64,000 nt of DNA from Paenibacillus marchantiophytorum (GTDB lineage Bacteria; Bacillota; Bacilli; Paenibacillales; NBRC-103111). The DNA is taken from contig NZ_BMHE01000007.1 of the NCBI RefSeq assembly GCF_014640555.1, forward strand, positions 124,001-188,000, given 5' to 3'. Below, in pieces: positions 7,670-16,591 of this stretch. Position 1 is the stretch's first letter, and the number at the start of each line of letters is the position of its first letter. The translations under genes were made by a program, and so were the position numbers. The notes beneath the pieces are model-generated. The model was given only the letters and a program-made list of their open reading frames with translations. It did no database searches and was not told where the DNA came from.

Positions 7670-9121
7670 TCACAAATCAAATGAATCGTTCGTCCGCCTC
7701 AGCCAGCTCTTCAGCTCCGCTTCCAAAGCCATCACCAGTTCATCCTCCTGCGCATCCTTGATGACGCGCGGATTCAGCTGGTATGGATCCTGCTCATGGT
7801 CATACAAAAGGCGCTCCACTTCGGCCCCCGGTACATAACCTTTGTGCACGATATACGTATATTGGCTGGTGCGGATACCTCTCCAGCCATATTGCCGATT
7901 GTCCAAACCGCTGGCTGTGAAGTTCTCAATGGCCTCTTTCCGTCCCGGAAAGGCGCAGATAAAGGCGGATGGAACTTCTGCGTTGCTGTTGCCGAGAATA
8001 TGGCTTGATAAATCCAAGCCCTCCACCGTGTCAGGCACGGGAATCTCTGCAAGCCCCAGCAGTGTTGGCATGATATCCACACTGTTGAAGAGCAGATCCG
8101 TGCTGCCCTTCTGAATCGTGCCCGTCCAGTTCATCAGACACGGTATCCCAATCGACTCTTCGTGCCAGGAATGCTTGGCCATTAAACCGTGGGAGCCCAT
8201 TAATTCCCCATGATCCGAGGTAAGAACAATCAGCGTATTTTCCGAGATGCCAAGCTGCTGCACTTCCTGCCAAATGCGGCCGAACTGCTCATCCATACCG
8301 GACACAGCGGCGAAATAATCACGTGTATACCGCTGAAGCGCTTCATCACCGCTCTCGAAAGGCTCACCCGTATGGGCTGCAAGCCGCTCCGAGCTTACAT
8401 TCGGCCGCAAGCTCAGCTCCTTATCCTTGTAGATTTCCTTGTAAACATCAGGTACAAGCTCAAAAGGGCTATGCGGCGGGTTCCAAGAAACGAATAATGC
8501 GAATGGCTCGCTGTTGTCACTCTTGGAGCGGATGTATTCAAGTGCTATACCCGTTTCATGCTCAAGCGACCATTGATCCACTTGAATCATCTCAGGCGTG
8601 TCTCTCCAATAATGGGGTTCCATATGATGATCATAGGCGCCATAAGAATACCAGAAATCAAATCCGTGTCTCTTAGGGCCAGGCGGTGTAAAAGCATCCC
8701 AATCCCTCGCTCCCGATACAGGCTCATCACAGAGATTCACTTCCGGCAAATCCAGATGCCATTTCCCAATATAGCCTGTTTGATAGCCAGCAGATTTCAA
8801 TGCATCACCCACACACACTTCATCTGGACTGAGCATCACATCCGCGCCGATTTTGCAGTTCGTATAGACCCCGTTCGACTGCGGATACTTGCCTGTCATG
8901 AGGGCCGCCCGATGCGGTGAACATAATGGCGTGCACGAAAGGGCATGGTTGAACACCAAACTCTGCTCGGCGAATAGATCCATATTCGGTGTGATCACAG
9001 GGTCTTCTCCCATGAAGCCAACGGCTTGTTTCCTCCACTGATCAGCGAAAATATAAATGATATTCGGCTTTTCACTAGGCTTTTTACTAGACTTTTTACT
9101 AGCTTTTATACTAGGCTTCAC
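7670..9121 (-). CDS. Type I sulfatase (Cys-type)
   Basis: 483 residues, alkaline-phosphatase superfamily. Metal site and nucleophile signatures: NIIYIFADQWRKQ near residue 20-32, then C67-S-P-H-R, the C-x-P-x-R motif whose Cys must be turned into formylglycine, followed by AALMTGKYPQSNGV. Further on are GYIGKWHL and LTSDHGELMGSHG. There is no signal peptide, so it acts in the cytoplasm on an imported sulfated sugar. The GTG start at 9121 lies 7 bp after the permease stop with GGGTGA as ribosome site. It is the last gene of the SBP-permease-permease operon. The N-terminus has a lysine-rich 12-bp tandem repeat before the domain. No formylglycine-generating enzyme is encoded in the window. Confidence 0.88.
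   Translation of the reverse strand: MKPSIKASKKSSKKPSEKPNIIYIFADQWRKQAVGFMGEDPVITPNMDLFAEQSLVFNHALSCTPLCSPHRAALMTGKYPQSNGVYTNCKIGADVMLSPDEVCVGDALKSAGYQTGYIGKWHLDLPEVNLCDEPVSGARDWDAFTPPGPKRHGFDFWYSYGAYDHHMEPHYWRDTPEMIQVDQWSLEHETGIALEYIRSKSDNSEPFALFVSWNPPHSPFELVPDVYKEIYKDKELSLRPNVSSERLAAHTGEPFESGDEALQRYTRDYFAAVSGMDEQFGRIWQEVQQLGISENTLIVLTSDHGELMGSHGLMAKHSWHEESIGIPCLMNWTGTIQKGSTDLLFNSVDIMPTLLGLAEIPVPDTVEGLDLSSHILGNSNAEVPSAFICAFPGRKEAIENFTASGLDNRQYGWRGIRTSQYTYIVHKGYVPGAEVERLLYDHEQDPYQLNPRVIKDAQEDELVMALEAELKSWLRRTNDSFDL
9071..9119 (-). repeat. 12-bp tandem repeat in the sulfatase N-terminus
   Basis: Four near-identical 12-bp units of the form AAGYCTAGTRAA encode the leader (P/A/S)S(I/K/E)K four times, just after the start codon. 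Each unit contains a CTAG tetranucleotide. The leader precedes the conserved NIIYIFADQ and looks dispensable. Confidence 0.7.
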
Positions 9122-9128
9122 TCTTCGC

Positions 9129-10007
9129 TCACCCTTTGACCGCGCCTGCGGAAATCCCTTCTACGAAATGGTCTTGCGCCATGAAGTAGATGATAATGGT
9201 TGGAACAATCGCACAGACGGCTGCCGCCATCAAAGGCCCATACTCTGTTGCGTGCTCCGATTGGAAGTGCTGCATCCCCAACTGGAGCGTAAACAACCGA
9301 TCGGAGTTCAAATAGATCAAAGGCCCAAGGAAATCGTTCCAGGCATGCATAAACGTAAAGATTGTTAGGCTGGCAATAGCTGGTCGAATCAATGGCAGAA
9401 TAATGCGGGAGTAAATGCCGAATTCACTCAAGCCGTCTATTCGGGCCGCTTCCGAAAGCTCTTCCGGAATGGACATAAAAAACTGTCTGAACAAGAATAC
9501 GCCAAACGGACTGAACGCCCCAAGTAAAATTAAAGCCCAATGCGAATCCATCAAGCCCAATGTTTTCATCAGCATAAACTGTGGAATCATCATCACCTGA
9601 TACGGCACCATCATCGTCGCTACGTACAGGAAAAACAATTTATCCCGCTCCGGGAATTTCACTTTGGCAAACGCGTAGGCCGCTGTCGAGCAGGTCACGA
9701 TTTGCAACAGTGTTGTAAGGACGGCGATTTTAATCGTGTTCAGGTAATAGGTGAAAAAAGGAAGCTCCGTCCAGACCTTTTTATAGTTGGACCAGAAGAA
9801 CTCGCTCGGTATCCACTGAATCGGGAATCCGAATATCTCTGCTTCCGATTTCACGGATGCCGAGAGCATCCATAGGAACGGAACGATCATGGATAAGGAC
9901 ACAACGATGACAACTGCGTACAAAACCATTTTTCTAATCAAAGCCCCGGTAGGCACCCTTTTCGGCAAGAAGATTGTCGTCTTCCCCGTGTTTGTCCATG
10001 TGCTCAA
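9129..10007 (-). CDS. Sugar ABC transporter permease (MalG/CUT1 type)
   Basis: 292 residues with six membrane segments (first at ~30-50, MVLYAVVIVVSLSMIVPFLW). The cytoplasmic EAA loop reads EAARIDGLSEFGIYSRIILP, the site that docks the shared MsmX-like ATPase, which is not encoded here. The C-terminus FVEGISAGAVKG is typical of the family. The start appears to be TTG at 10007 with GGGAGAAG upstream; no in-frame ATG is nearby. It pairs with the permease at 10041 to form the channel. Confidence 0.88.
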   Translation of the reverse strand: MSTWTNTGKTTIFLPKRVPTGALIRKMVLYAVVIVVSLSMIVPFLWMLSASVKSEAEIFGFPIQWIPSEFFWSNYKKVWTELPFFTYYLNTIKIAVLTTLLQIVTCSTAAYAFAKVKFPERDKLFFLYVATMMVPYQVMMIPQFMLMKTLGLMDSHWALILLGAFSPFGVFLFRQFFMSIPEELSEAARIDGLSEFGIYSRIILPLIRPAIASLTIFTFMHAWNDFLGPLIYLNSDRLFTLQLGMQHFQSEHATEYGPLMAAAVCAIVPTIIIYFMAQDHFVEGISAGAVKG

Positions 10008-10040
10008 GATGACTTCTCCCTTCTTCTTCCGCCAGACCCG

Positions 10041-10931
10041 TTAGGAGTAATTCACCCAACGCTTCTGTCCTCTAAATTGAATCAACGTGATAACGAGGAT
10101 GATCGCGAACAGCACATAAGCCATCGCAGAGGCATATCCATATTCGAATCGTTGAAACGCTGTATAGTAAATATCATAAACGAGCATATGCGTAGACCGA
10201 CCAGGTCCTCCTTTGGTCAGCACAAACACCAGATCGAACACTTTAAACGAATTAATAATTCCCATAATAATGGTAAAAAAGATAACTGGCGACAGCATCG
10301 GCAGTGTGATATTGCGGAATTGGGAAACCTTCCCTGCCCCATCGATTTCTGCTGCCTCGTACAAATCCTTAGGAATTCCCTGCAATCCCGCCAAATACAA
10401 GACCATGTAGTAGCCGATGGAATGCCAGATACTGACGATAATGACTGAGATCAGCGCCCATTGCGTGGAAGCGAGCCACATCGGCGGATGATCGATGCCC
10501 AGGCTTCGGAGCATGCCGTTAATCGGGCCCATCGTCGGGTTATACAGCAGCTGCCATACAACGGCGACCGCTATCGTAGCTGTAATATGGGGTAAAAAGA
10601 TAGCCGTGCGGAATATTTTAACGCCTCTCAAACCTTTATTGAGGGCGACTGCTGCCAAGATTGCCAGTAACAAGGTCACTGGAACAGAAACACCTGTCAT
10701 GATTAAGCTGTTAAGCAGCGAGATACGGAACGTTTCGTCGCTCCATAAACGGATATAATTTGATAACCCGGCGAATTCAATATCGCCAAAACCGTTCCAT
10801 TCGGTAAAGCTCATCAGAAAAGAGGCGCCAACTGGGAAACAGATGAAAATTAGAAATCCGATAATATTAGGAAGCAAGAACGTATAACCTGTGATCCGAT
10901 TGCGCCTTAATGCTCTGCTGGAATCTTTCAT
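10041..10931 (-). CDS. Sugar ABC transporter permease (MalF/UgpA type)
   Basis: 296 residues. Six membrane segments, the first ending GFLIFICFPVGASFLMSF, and the EAA loop YEAAEIDGAGKVSQFRNITLP. The C-terminal strand QKRWVNYS is typical of UgpA-like permeases. The ATG at 10931 has AGGGGTGA upstream; a GTG at 10940 overlaps that ribosome site and is less likely. Second gene of the operon, after the binding protein. Confidence 0.88.
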   Translation of the reverse strand: MKDSSRALRRNRITGYTFLLPNIIGFLIFICFPVGASFLMSFTEWNGFGDIEFAGLSNYIRLWSDETFRISLLNSLIMTGVSVPVTLLLAILAAVALNKGLRGVKIFRTAIFLPHITATIAVAVVWQLLYNPTMGPINGMLRSLGIDHPPMWLASTQWALISVIIVSIWHSIGYYMVLYLAGLQGIPKDLYEAAEIDGAGKVSQFRNITLPMLSPVIFFTIIMGIINSFKVFDLVFVLTKGGPGRSTHMLVYDIYYTAFQRFEYGYASAMAYVLFAIILVITLIQFRGQKRWVNYS

Positions 10932-11002
10932 ATGCTTCACCCCTATTGAAGCAGCCGAACTTCACCCTAGTTGATGAAGCCCGGCCGATTCATTCATGTC
11001 TC

Positions 11003-12322
11003 TTACTTCTTGCCAGCCTTGAAATCCTTCGCGTATTTGTCTGCCCATTCTTTCTCTACGCGTTGTCCAATTTTCTGAATGGCCTGGTCTACGGTTTCAG
11101 CATTCGTCAAGGCCATTTCGCCTTCTTGCTTGTACACGTTGTTGACCAGAATATTTTTCACGCCAGGAAGCAGCGGATATTCCGGATATTCCTTTTGTTC
11201 CACGAAGAAGTGAATGTTCTTAGGTTTCATGCTGCCATCGCCGACGTATATTTTACGAATCTCATCGTTCACATAGCCCGTTAGGAATCCTTTGGCCGAA
11301 AACTGCTTCGCGCCTTTGGCCCCTGTCATAAACTGCAGCACCTTGAAAGCTTCCTCTTTGTGCTTGGAGTTCTTATTCACCATCAGGGATACGGGTGTTG
11401 CTAAACTCGTGTTGGCTGCTACACCTTCTGGATGCGGAACCGGAACAACGTCCCAATCGAAGCTGATTTTCTTCTCCGTTTCTGCCTGTCTGAGCTGCGC
11501 CACGTGCCAGTCACCGATCAGGTTCATCGCAACATTCCCCTTCTGGAAGGCTGAATTATAATGTGCGGATGTCGTAATTTGCTCAGCCCAGCCCATAATC
11601 GAACCGTCTTTTTCCATATCCATGCGGAATTGAAGCCCTTTTTTGAATGGCGTCAAATCCTTGTCAATAATCGAGGCTCCGGTTTGAACGCCTTGCATAT
11701 ACCACGTTTGCGCCCATGGATGCAGGAACGCCCCGTACACCTTGTTGGCCCCCTCGCCTTTCGTCATTTTCTTCGCCAATTCACGGAATTCGTTCCATGT
11801 CATATCTGCTTTGGGGTAGGCGACATTCGCTTGATCAAACAGTGTTTTGTTGTAGAACAGCATCCAATTCGATTTCCGGTAAGGGAGACCGTATACTTTA
11901 TCGTTCACCTTCAGTGAGTCGTACAGCGGACCATATCCGGATACGTCGATGTTTTCTTTTTTGATGTAATCATCCAGTGGCTCCAGGATACCTGTGTCCA
12001 GGAAAACATCCATGTTGCCCCCGACTAAGTCGATATCCTCTCCCGAAGACAGTTGAAGACGGAGCTTCTCATAATACTGCGCTTGTGGAATCGTTTCGAA
12101 CTGCACCTGAATCGTTGGATTCTCTTTACTGAATTCTGCGTACGCTGATTTAAACGTTTCCAAATCGTCGGTTAACACAGTCGCTTTTAAATTGACCTGT
12201 GCCGTTTTCGCTGCGGGGGAAGCCGAATTCTTCTCTCCAGAAGTCTGTTGCGTAGAACCGCATCCAGCAAGCAAACCCATAGCCAATGTACCTGTCACCA
12301 CAAGGTGCCAATTTTTTTTCAT
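11003..12322 (-). CDS. Extracellular sugar-binding lipoprotein (CUT1)
   Basis: About 439 residues. Lipoprotein signal with lipobox LLAGC at residues ~17-21 after MKKNWHLVV, so it is anchored outside the membrane. The mature part has the two-lobe binding fold: ETFKSAYAEFSKENPTIQVQFE, GGNMDVFLDTGILEPLDDYI, DMTWNEFRELAKKMTKGEG and FLTGYVNDEIRKI. The ATG at 12322 follows AAGGGTGAG; the frame runs further upstream but without conserved sequence. First gene of the SBP-permease-permease-sulfatase operon, facing away from the two-component genes. The sulfatase makes a sulfated oligosaccharide a likely ligand. Confidence 0.88.
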   Translation of the reverse strand: MKKNWHLVVTGTLAMGLLAGCGSTQQTSGEKNSASPAAKTAQVNLKATVLTDDLETFKSAYAEFSKENPTIQVQFETIPQAQYYEKLRLQLSSGEDIDLVGGNMDVFLDTGILEPLDDYIKKENIDVSGYGPLYDSLKVNDKVYGLPYRKSNWMLFYNKTLFDQANVAYPKADMTWNEFRELAKKMTKGEGANKVYGAFLHPWAQTWYMQGVQTGASIIDKDLTPFKKGLQFRMDMEKDGSIMGWAEQITTSAHYNSAFQKGNVAMNLIGDWHVAQLRQAETEKKISFDWDVVPVPHPEGVAANTSLATPVSLMVNKNSKHKEEAFKVLQFMTGAKGAKQFSAKGFLTGYVNDEIRKIYVGDGSMKPKNIHFFVEQKEYPEYPLLPGVKNILVNNVYKQEGEMALTNAETVDQAIQKIGQRVEKEWADKYAKDFKAGKK

Positions 12323-12456
12323 TTGACTCTCACCCTTTTTTTGATATGATTTGTTTGCGCTTTCTATGTTTTGAATTATACGTAGCTTAGGTGTTAGCCG
12401 ACAGGTGAAAGTTTTATACCCCCTTATGAGGCAACGTATAGGAAGAGGTGACATTT

Positions 12457-13932
12457 ATGCTTTTTATCACACTATTGCTGCTGATCTTCACGATTCTCTT
12501 CACGTATAAAAAGCTAAATAATGCCTCAACCCGCTTCATGTACGGCATCATTATCGGGTGGGTACTGTCGTTCGTTGCGTTCACACTGTACTTGAGCAAG
12601 TTCAATTACTACTTCAATGTCATACATAGCTTCTTTGATTTTAGCCCAGGTACCTGGAATTATCTTGTGCTGACCAAATTCAACCCGAATTGGCTTATTC
12701 GCCTGTTGAACGCGGGTGTCAGTCTCTTCTACTGCTCCCTGCTGTGCTTCGCCGTATCGTTCACACGCAGCCTTAACCACCGCAAACAACAAGTTGTGTA
12801 CGGCGGTGTTCTGGTCTTTTTTATCGTGCAAAATGCATATTATGACCCTGCGATTCATATCGCATTAACCAATTGGCATGAGAGATTCCTATCTTTTACA
12901 ATGATTGAACTGTTATTAAAAAGCTTGCGCTACTTCATTCTTTTTATTGCATTTGGTCTTTTATTCAACTATTATTTGAATTATCCGAAAATTAAGTTTA
13001 TAAAAAAGCTAACCTTATACCATATCCTGCTCTTCATTCCACTGGTCATTATCCATCTCTTAATCTTCTCTTGGGCGCCGAAAGTGTTGGTAAAACCAAC
13101 TTATTTAGAGGGCTATTACAACTATTTGCAGCCTCCGCTCGGCTCTCAACCTATCATTCTAGCAGTATTTCCTTACGCGATATATGTAACCTTGATTTTG
13201 ATGATCTTGATCGTCTACAAGTTTAATTCGATTGAAAATTACCGCAAAAACCGCGATATTCAGATCAACAAAAGCATCGATACGGCAACGCTAGGCACCA
13301 GGGCTTTCACTCACGCCCTCAAAAATCATTTGATCGCGATTCAATCGGAAGCCGCCTATCTGAAGGACCGCCATCAGCAGGATACCGAATCCCTATATAG
13401 TCTTGAGCTTATTCTGAAATCATCGCATACGGCGCTTACAAGCATTAACGATGCGGCAGATAAGTTGAAGAATATTCAACTCAATCTCCAGCCCATGTTC
13501 GTCGACCTGCCTCTGCAACAAGCTATAGCCAATTTACGCGACCAATCGAATGGCTGCCAGCTCGACTATCGGGGAAGCGCAGTTCCGGCGCGTTGTTATC
13601 TCGATCATGAGCATTTCGCGGAAGCGGTTTACAATCTCCTGATTAATGCCAGTGAATCGCTGCAAAACCGGGATGACGGTCTCATTATTGTCGAAACCAG
13701 CCAGCAAAATGGCTGGTCCTTGATCCGTATTTCTGATAATGGTCCTGGCGTCGCCGAGGAAAATTTGGAGGCGATCTTCGACCCCTTTTTCACAACGAAA
13801 TCTTCGGTAAACAATTGGGGGATCGGGTTGTCCTACTGCCACAAAATCGTGCTTGCCCACGACGGCAAAATTCTTGTGGAAAGCAAAGAAGGCACAGGGA
13901 CGACGTTCACCCTATGCCTGCCTATGATTTAA
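12457..13932 (+). CDS. Sensor histidine kinase with seven predicted membrane segments
   Basis: About 491 residues. The first ~260 residues hold seven hydrophobic segments and no large extracytoplasmic domain, so the signal is probably sensed in or at the membrane. The kinase core begins at FTHALKNHLIAI (phospho-acceptor His in THALKN), then NLLINASESL (N-box), ISDNGPGV (G1), IFDPFFTTKSS (F-box) and GIGLSYCHKIV (G2). The ATG at 12457 follows GGAAGAGG; the GTG at 12448 lies inside that site. It is 35 bp before the response regulator, and both are divergent from the sugar importer and sulfatase operon, their likely target. Confidence 0.85.
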   Translation: MLFITLLLLIFTILFTYKKLNNASTRFMYGIIIGWVLSFVAFTLYLSKFNYYFNVIHSFFDFSPGTWNYLVLTKFNPNWLIRLLNAGVSLFYCSLLCFAVSFTRSLNHRKQQVVYGGVLVFFIVQNAYYDPAIHIALTNWHERFLSFTMIELLLKSLRYFILFIAFGLLFNYYLNYPKIKFIKKLTLYHILLFIPLVIIHLLIFSWAPKVLVKPTYLEGYYNYLQPPLGSQPIILAVFPYAIYVTLILMILIVYKFNSIENYRKNRDIQINKSIDTATLGTRAFTHALKNHLIAIQSEAAYLKDRHQQDTESLYSLELILKSSHTALTSINDAADKLKNIQLNLQPMFVDLPLQQAIANLRDQSNGCQLDYRGSAVPARCYLDHEHFAEAVYNLLINASESLQNRDDGLIIVETSQQNGWSLIRISDNGPGVAEENLEAIFDPFFTTKSSVNNWGIGLSYCHKIVLAHDGKILVESKEGTGTTFTLCLPMI

Positions 13933-13967
13933 TGCTAATGGAATGATAAAGACGGAGGTTCATACCG

Positions 13968-14654
13968 ATGACACAGCCTAGAATGCGGATCCTCATTGCC
14001 GACGATATGGAAGCCCACATTAGAAGACTAGAGAGAACCTTCTCCCAACATGCGGATTTTGAATGTGTCGCGCGCGCAACATCCGGTTATGAAACAGTGA
14101 GTCTGGCCGCTTCGCACCAGCCCGATGTGATTTTAATGGATATCGAGATGGAAAGTCAGTATGCCGGGATACACGCGGCCAAGCTGGTACACGAGAAACA
14201 CCCGCAGATTAAGATTATCGTGCTGACCGTTCATAAGGATGAGAACTTCATCTTTGCCGCCTTTCAAACGGGAATTACCGATTATTTGCTCAAGGATGCG
14301 CCTGACTCAGAAGTCATCGAAGCTGTTCGGGCAGCTTTTAACAATGAATCTCCCATCCGTCCGATGATCGCCGAGAAAATTAGGGAAGAATTCGTTCGCG
14401 TGAAAAAAGCAGAGACCAGCCTGCTGAATATCATTCAAATCATCTCCGAACTTACCCCGAGCGAGCTTCAGGTGCTTCGCCTGCTGTGCGAAGGCAAGAA
14501 GCGGAAGCAAATTGCTGACGAGCGCTGCGTGGAGTATGAAACGATTAAGAAACAGATCAATTCGATTCTAAAAAAGTTTCAAATGCCCGATGCCGCCGGA
14601 GTCGTTCGGACGATCAACGATTTGCGCATATTTGAAGTGTTGAAGAAGCTGTGA
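13968..14654 (+). CDS. Response regulator, NarL/LuxR type
   Basis: 228 residues. Receiver domain 1-125: acidic pair DD at 13-14 in LIADDMEAH, phospho-acceptor Asp in VILMDIEM, conserved Thr in IIVLTVHKD and Lys in DYLLKDAP. The C-terminal LuxR-type helix-turn-helix is LTPSELQVLRLLCEGKKRKQ..YETIKKQINSILKKF. The recognition helix region is somewhat atypical, with KRKQIADERCVE instead of the usual NKEIA. Start ATG 13968 with ACGGAGG upstream. Cotranscribed with the 7-TM kinase; it probably controls the divergent transporter and sulfatase genes. Confidence 0.87.
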   Translation: MTQPRMRILIADDMEAHIRRLERTFSQHADFECVARATSGYETVSLAASHQPDVILMDIEMESQYAGIHAAKLVHEKHPQIKIIVLTVHKDENFIFAAFQTGITDYLLKDAPDSEVIEAVRAAFNNESPIRPMIAEKIREEFVRVKKAETSLLNIIQIISELTPSELQVLRLLCEGKKRKQIADERCVEYETIKKQINSILKKFQMPDAAGVVRTINDLRIFEVLKKL

Positions 14655-14668
14655 GTGTTTGATTCCTA

Positions 14669-15877
14669 TCAACCTTGGTAGTTGGTCGCTGTGTTTCTAT
14701 TCCCAACTTTAACCGTAACATTCTTCGTCTGACCATCTCGTGAGATGGTTATTTTCAGTTCGTCTCCAACGGCCGCGGCTTGCACAGCTTTGGTAAGCTC
14801 ATCCGTATTGGAAATGGCGGTGCCATTCACATCCAAAATAACGTCGTACTGACGAATGCCCGCCGCAAAAGCTGGTGTACCTTGCTGCACTTCAGCAACT
14901 ATGGCACCTTTGGTACTGTTGATCTTCAAATCTTCGAGCATATCGGTCGAAATATTCTGCAGAGCTACACCGATGTAGGGTGCTGGCTCTTTGGGAATCG
15001 TTTCGTTATTTTTCAGTTTATCAACAACAGAACTAATCGTACTTGCCGGAATTGCAAAGCCCATGCCTTGTGCTTCAGAGTTCACTGCTGTATTGATGCC
15101 GATCACTTCCCCATTCAAATTCAACAGCGGACCGCCCGAGTTGCCTGGGTTGATTGCGGTGTCCGTTTGCAGCAAGTGCTTATAATTTCGCGTACCCTGC
15201 TCATCATCGATGCTGATCTGGCGTTCTTTGGCGCTTAAAACACCTGTCGTTACGGAGTAATCGAAGTCATACGGATTGCCAATCGCAACAAGCCAATCCC
15301 CTACTTGCGCAGTGTCGGAGTTGCCTAATTTCAGCGAAGGGAAAGCTTTATCCCCTTGAATTTGGAGCACAGCCAAATCTAGATCATAACTGCTTCCAAG
15401 CAGCTTTGCTGTAAATGGTGTGTCATAACCTTGCACGTAAACATCTATTTCGTCTGCGCCATCAATGACATGCTCATTCGTTAAAATATAACCGCTCGAA
15501 TCGAAAATGAAGCCTGATCCAATCCCATTTTCAATGGTATCTCCGCTTTCAGCACCTTGTTGCTTTGTGTTTCTTCTATTCTGTCCCCTATTTGTCTGTT
15601 TTACTTTCGTCTCTATTTTCACAATGGCGGGACTCACTGTTTTCACAATGGCTGAGACACTGTTCGTCCCAGTAGGGGTTAATGATGCCGTTTGAACGTT
15701 AGCTGCCGCCGAGTTGGCTGCACCAGCAGCGACGCCTGATTGAACAGATTGAGCATCATACCCAAACAGATTCATCTTATCCGACGTGAACATCAACCCA
15801 CCGACAACGACTGCGCCAGCCATAAAAGCTGCGAACATAGATTTCACTTTGGTGCCCTGCGTCTTGTTTTCATTCAT
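14669..15877 (-). CDS. htrA: HtrA/DegP-like serine protease, membrane-anchored
   Basis: 402 residues. One N-terminal membrane anchor (~14-30), then a low-complexity Ala/Ser/Thr/Gln linker (45-110), a trypsin-like S1C domain and one PDZ domain (~300-390). The catalytic triad is H136 (LTNEHVIDG), D167 (YDLDLAVLQI) and S247 (NPGNSGGP). The PDZ part includes GAIVAEVQQGTPAFAAGI. It degrades or refolds misfolded proteins at the outer face of the membrane; in Bacillus such genes answer to secretion stress through CssRS. The ATG at 15877 has AAGGCGG upstream. Its promoter region carries a striking phased repeat, annotated separately. It converges with the response regulator with only 14 bp between them. 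Confidence 0.9.
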   Translation of the reverse strand: MNENKTQGTKVKSMFAAFMAGAVVVGGLMFTSDKMNLFGYDAQSVQSGVAAGAANSAAANVQTASLTPTGTNSVSAIVKTVSPAIVKIETKVKQTNRGQNRRNTKQQGAESGDTIENGIGSGFIFDSSGYILTNEHVIDGADEIDVYVQGYDTPFTAKLLGSSYDLDLAVLQIQGDKAFPSLKLGNSDTAQVGDWLVAIGNPYDFDYSVTTGVLSAKERQISIDDEQGTRNYKHLLQTDTAINPGNSGGPLLNLNGEVIGINTAVNSEAQGMGFAIPASTISSVVDKLKNNETIPKEPAPYIGVALQNISTDMLEDLKINSTKGAIVAEVQQGTPAFAAGIRQYDVILDVNGTAISNTDELTKAVQAAAVGDELKITISRDGQTKNVTVKVGNRNTATNYQG

Positions 15878-15928
15878 GCTATTACCGCCTTTCGTCTACC
15901 ATCTATTGGATTAGTGTTGATAGATAGA

Positions 15929-15934
15929 AGTATA
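15929..15934 (-). promoter_or_regulatory. Candidate -10 box of htrA
   Basis: TATACT on the minus strand, ~52 bp before the start codon. There is no TTGACA-like -35 at the right distance; the phased hexamers occupy that place, as in promoters that need an activator. Confidence 0.45.
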
Positions 15935-15945
15935 GGGCACTAACC

Positions 15946-16006
15946 TGAAGTATTACTTAAGTTTGGCTGATAGGCATATGAAAGTTAACTGAAAGTATGC
16001 TGAAGG
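15946..16006 (-). promoter_or_regulatory. Six 11-bp-phased direct repeats upstream of htrA (response-regulator operator)
   Basis: On the plus strand, hexamers start exactly every 11 bp: TGAAGT (15946), TTAAGT (15957), TGATAG (15968), TGAAAG (15979), TGAAAG (15990), TGAAGG (16001). On the htrA sense strand these read as YTTCA-type hexamers with 5-bp spacers. Direct repeats one helical turn apart are the hallmark of OmpR/PhoB-family regulators (PhoP, CssR, WalR), and the last one ends ~11 bp before the -10. A CssR-like secretion-stress regulator is the natural candidate, by analogy with B. subtilis htrA. No such regulator gene is in the window. Confidence 0.6.
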
Positions 16007-16029
16007 TGCCGCTGTAGAATAGCTTTAAA

Positions 16030-16532
16030 GTTGGAGAAGCGCCGCGCGAACGGCATTCCAGGCGGGATAAGGTTGAAATTCAGCGTTAATGCAGCGCTTG
16101 ACGCAAAAGCTGGGACTTTAACGCTGTAAAACAGCGTTAAGGGCAGAGAAAGTGCCGCGCGAATGGCATTTCAGGCGGGTTAAGGTTGAAATTCAGCGTT
16201 AATGCGGGGGCTGGCGCAAAAGCAGGGACTTTAACGCTGTAAAACAGCGTTAAGTGTGGAGAAGCGCCGCGCGAACGGCATTTCAGGTGGGATAAGGTTG
16301 AAATTCAGCGTTAATGCGGCGCTTGACGTAAAAGCAGGGACTTTAACGCTGTAGAACAGCGTTAAGTGTGGAAAAGCGCCGCGCGAACGGCATTTCAGGT
16401 GGGATAAGGTTGAATTTCAGCGTTACTGCGGGGGCTGGCGCAAAAGCAGGGACCTTAACGCTGTAAAACAGCGTTAAGTGTGGAAAAGCGCCGCGCGAAC
16501 GGCATTTCAGGTGTGATAAGGTTGAAAATCAC
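16030..16532. repeat. ~112 bp tandem repeat array with a conserved hairpin (four full units plus part)
   Basis: The landmark GCGCCGCGCGAACGGCATT recurs at 16039, 16152, 16264, 16376 and 16488, a period of 112-113 bp. Each of the four full units carries TTAACGCTGT-A(A/G)A-ACAGCGTTAA, a perfect 10-bp hairpin with a three-base loop, plus a separate TTCAGCGTTA half-site. The fifth copy is cut after GGTTGAAAATCACC. No open frame is conserved. The stretch 15878-16591 otherwise holds only the htrA promoter. Confidence 0.85.
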
Positions 16533-16591
16533 CGCCGGGCCGCCACAAAATCAATCGTTTATTCGAACTGTAGGTAGGCACACGATCTTCA

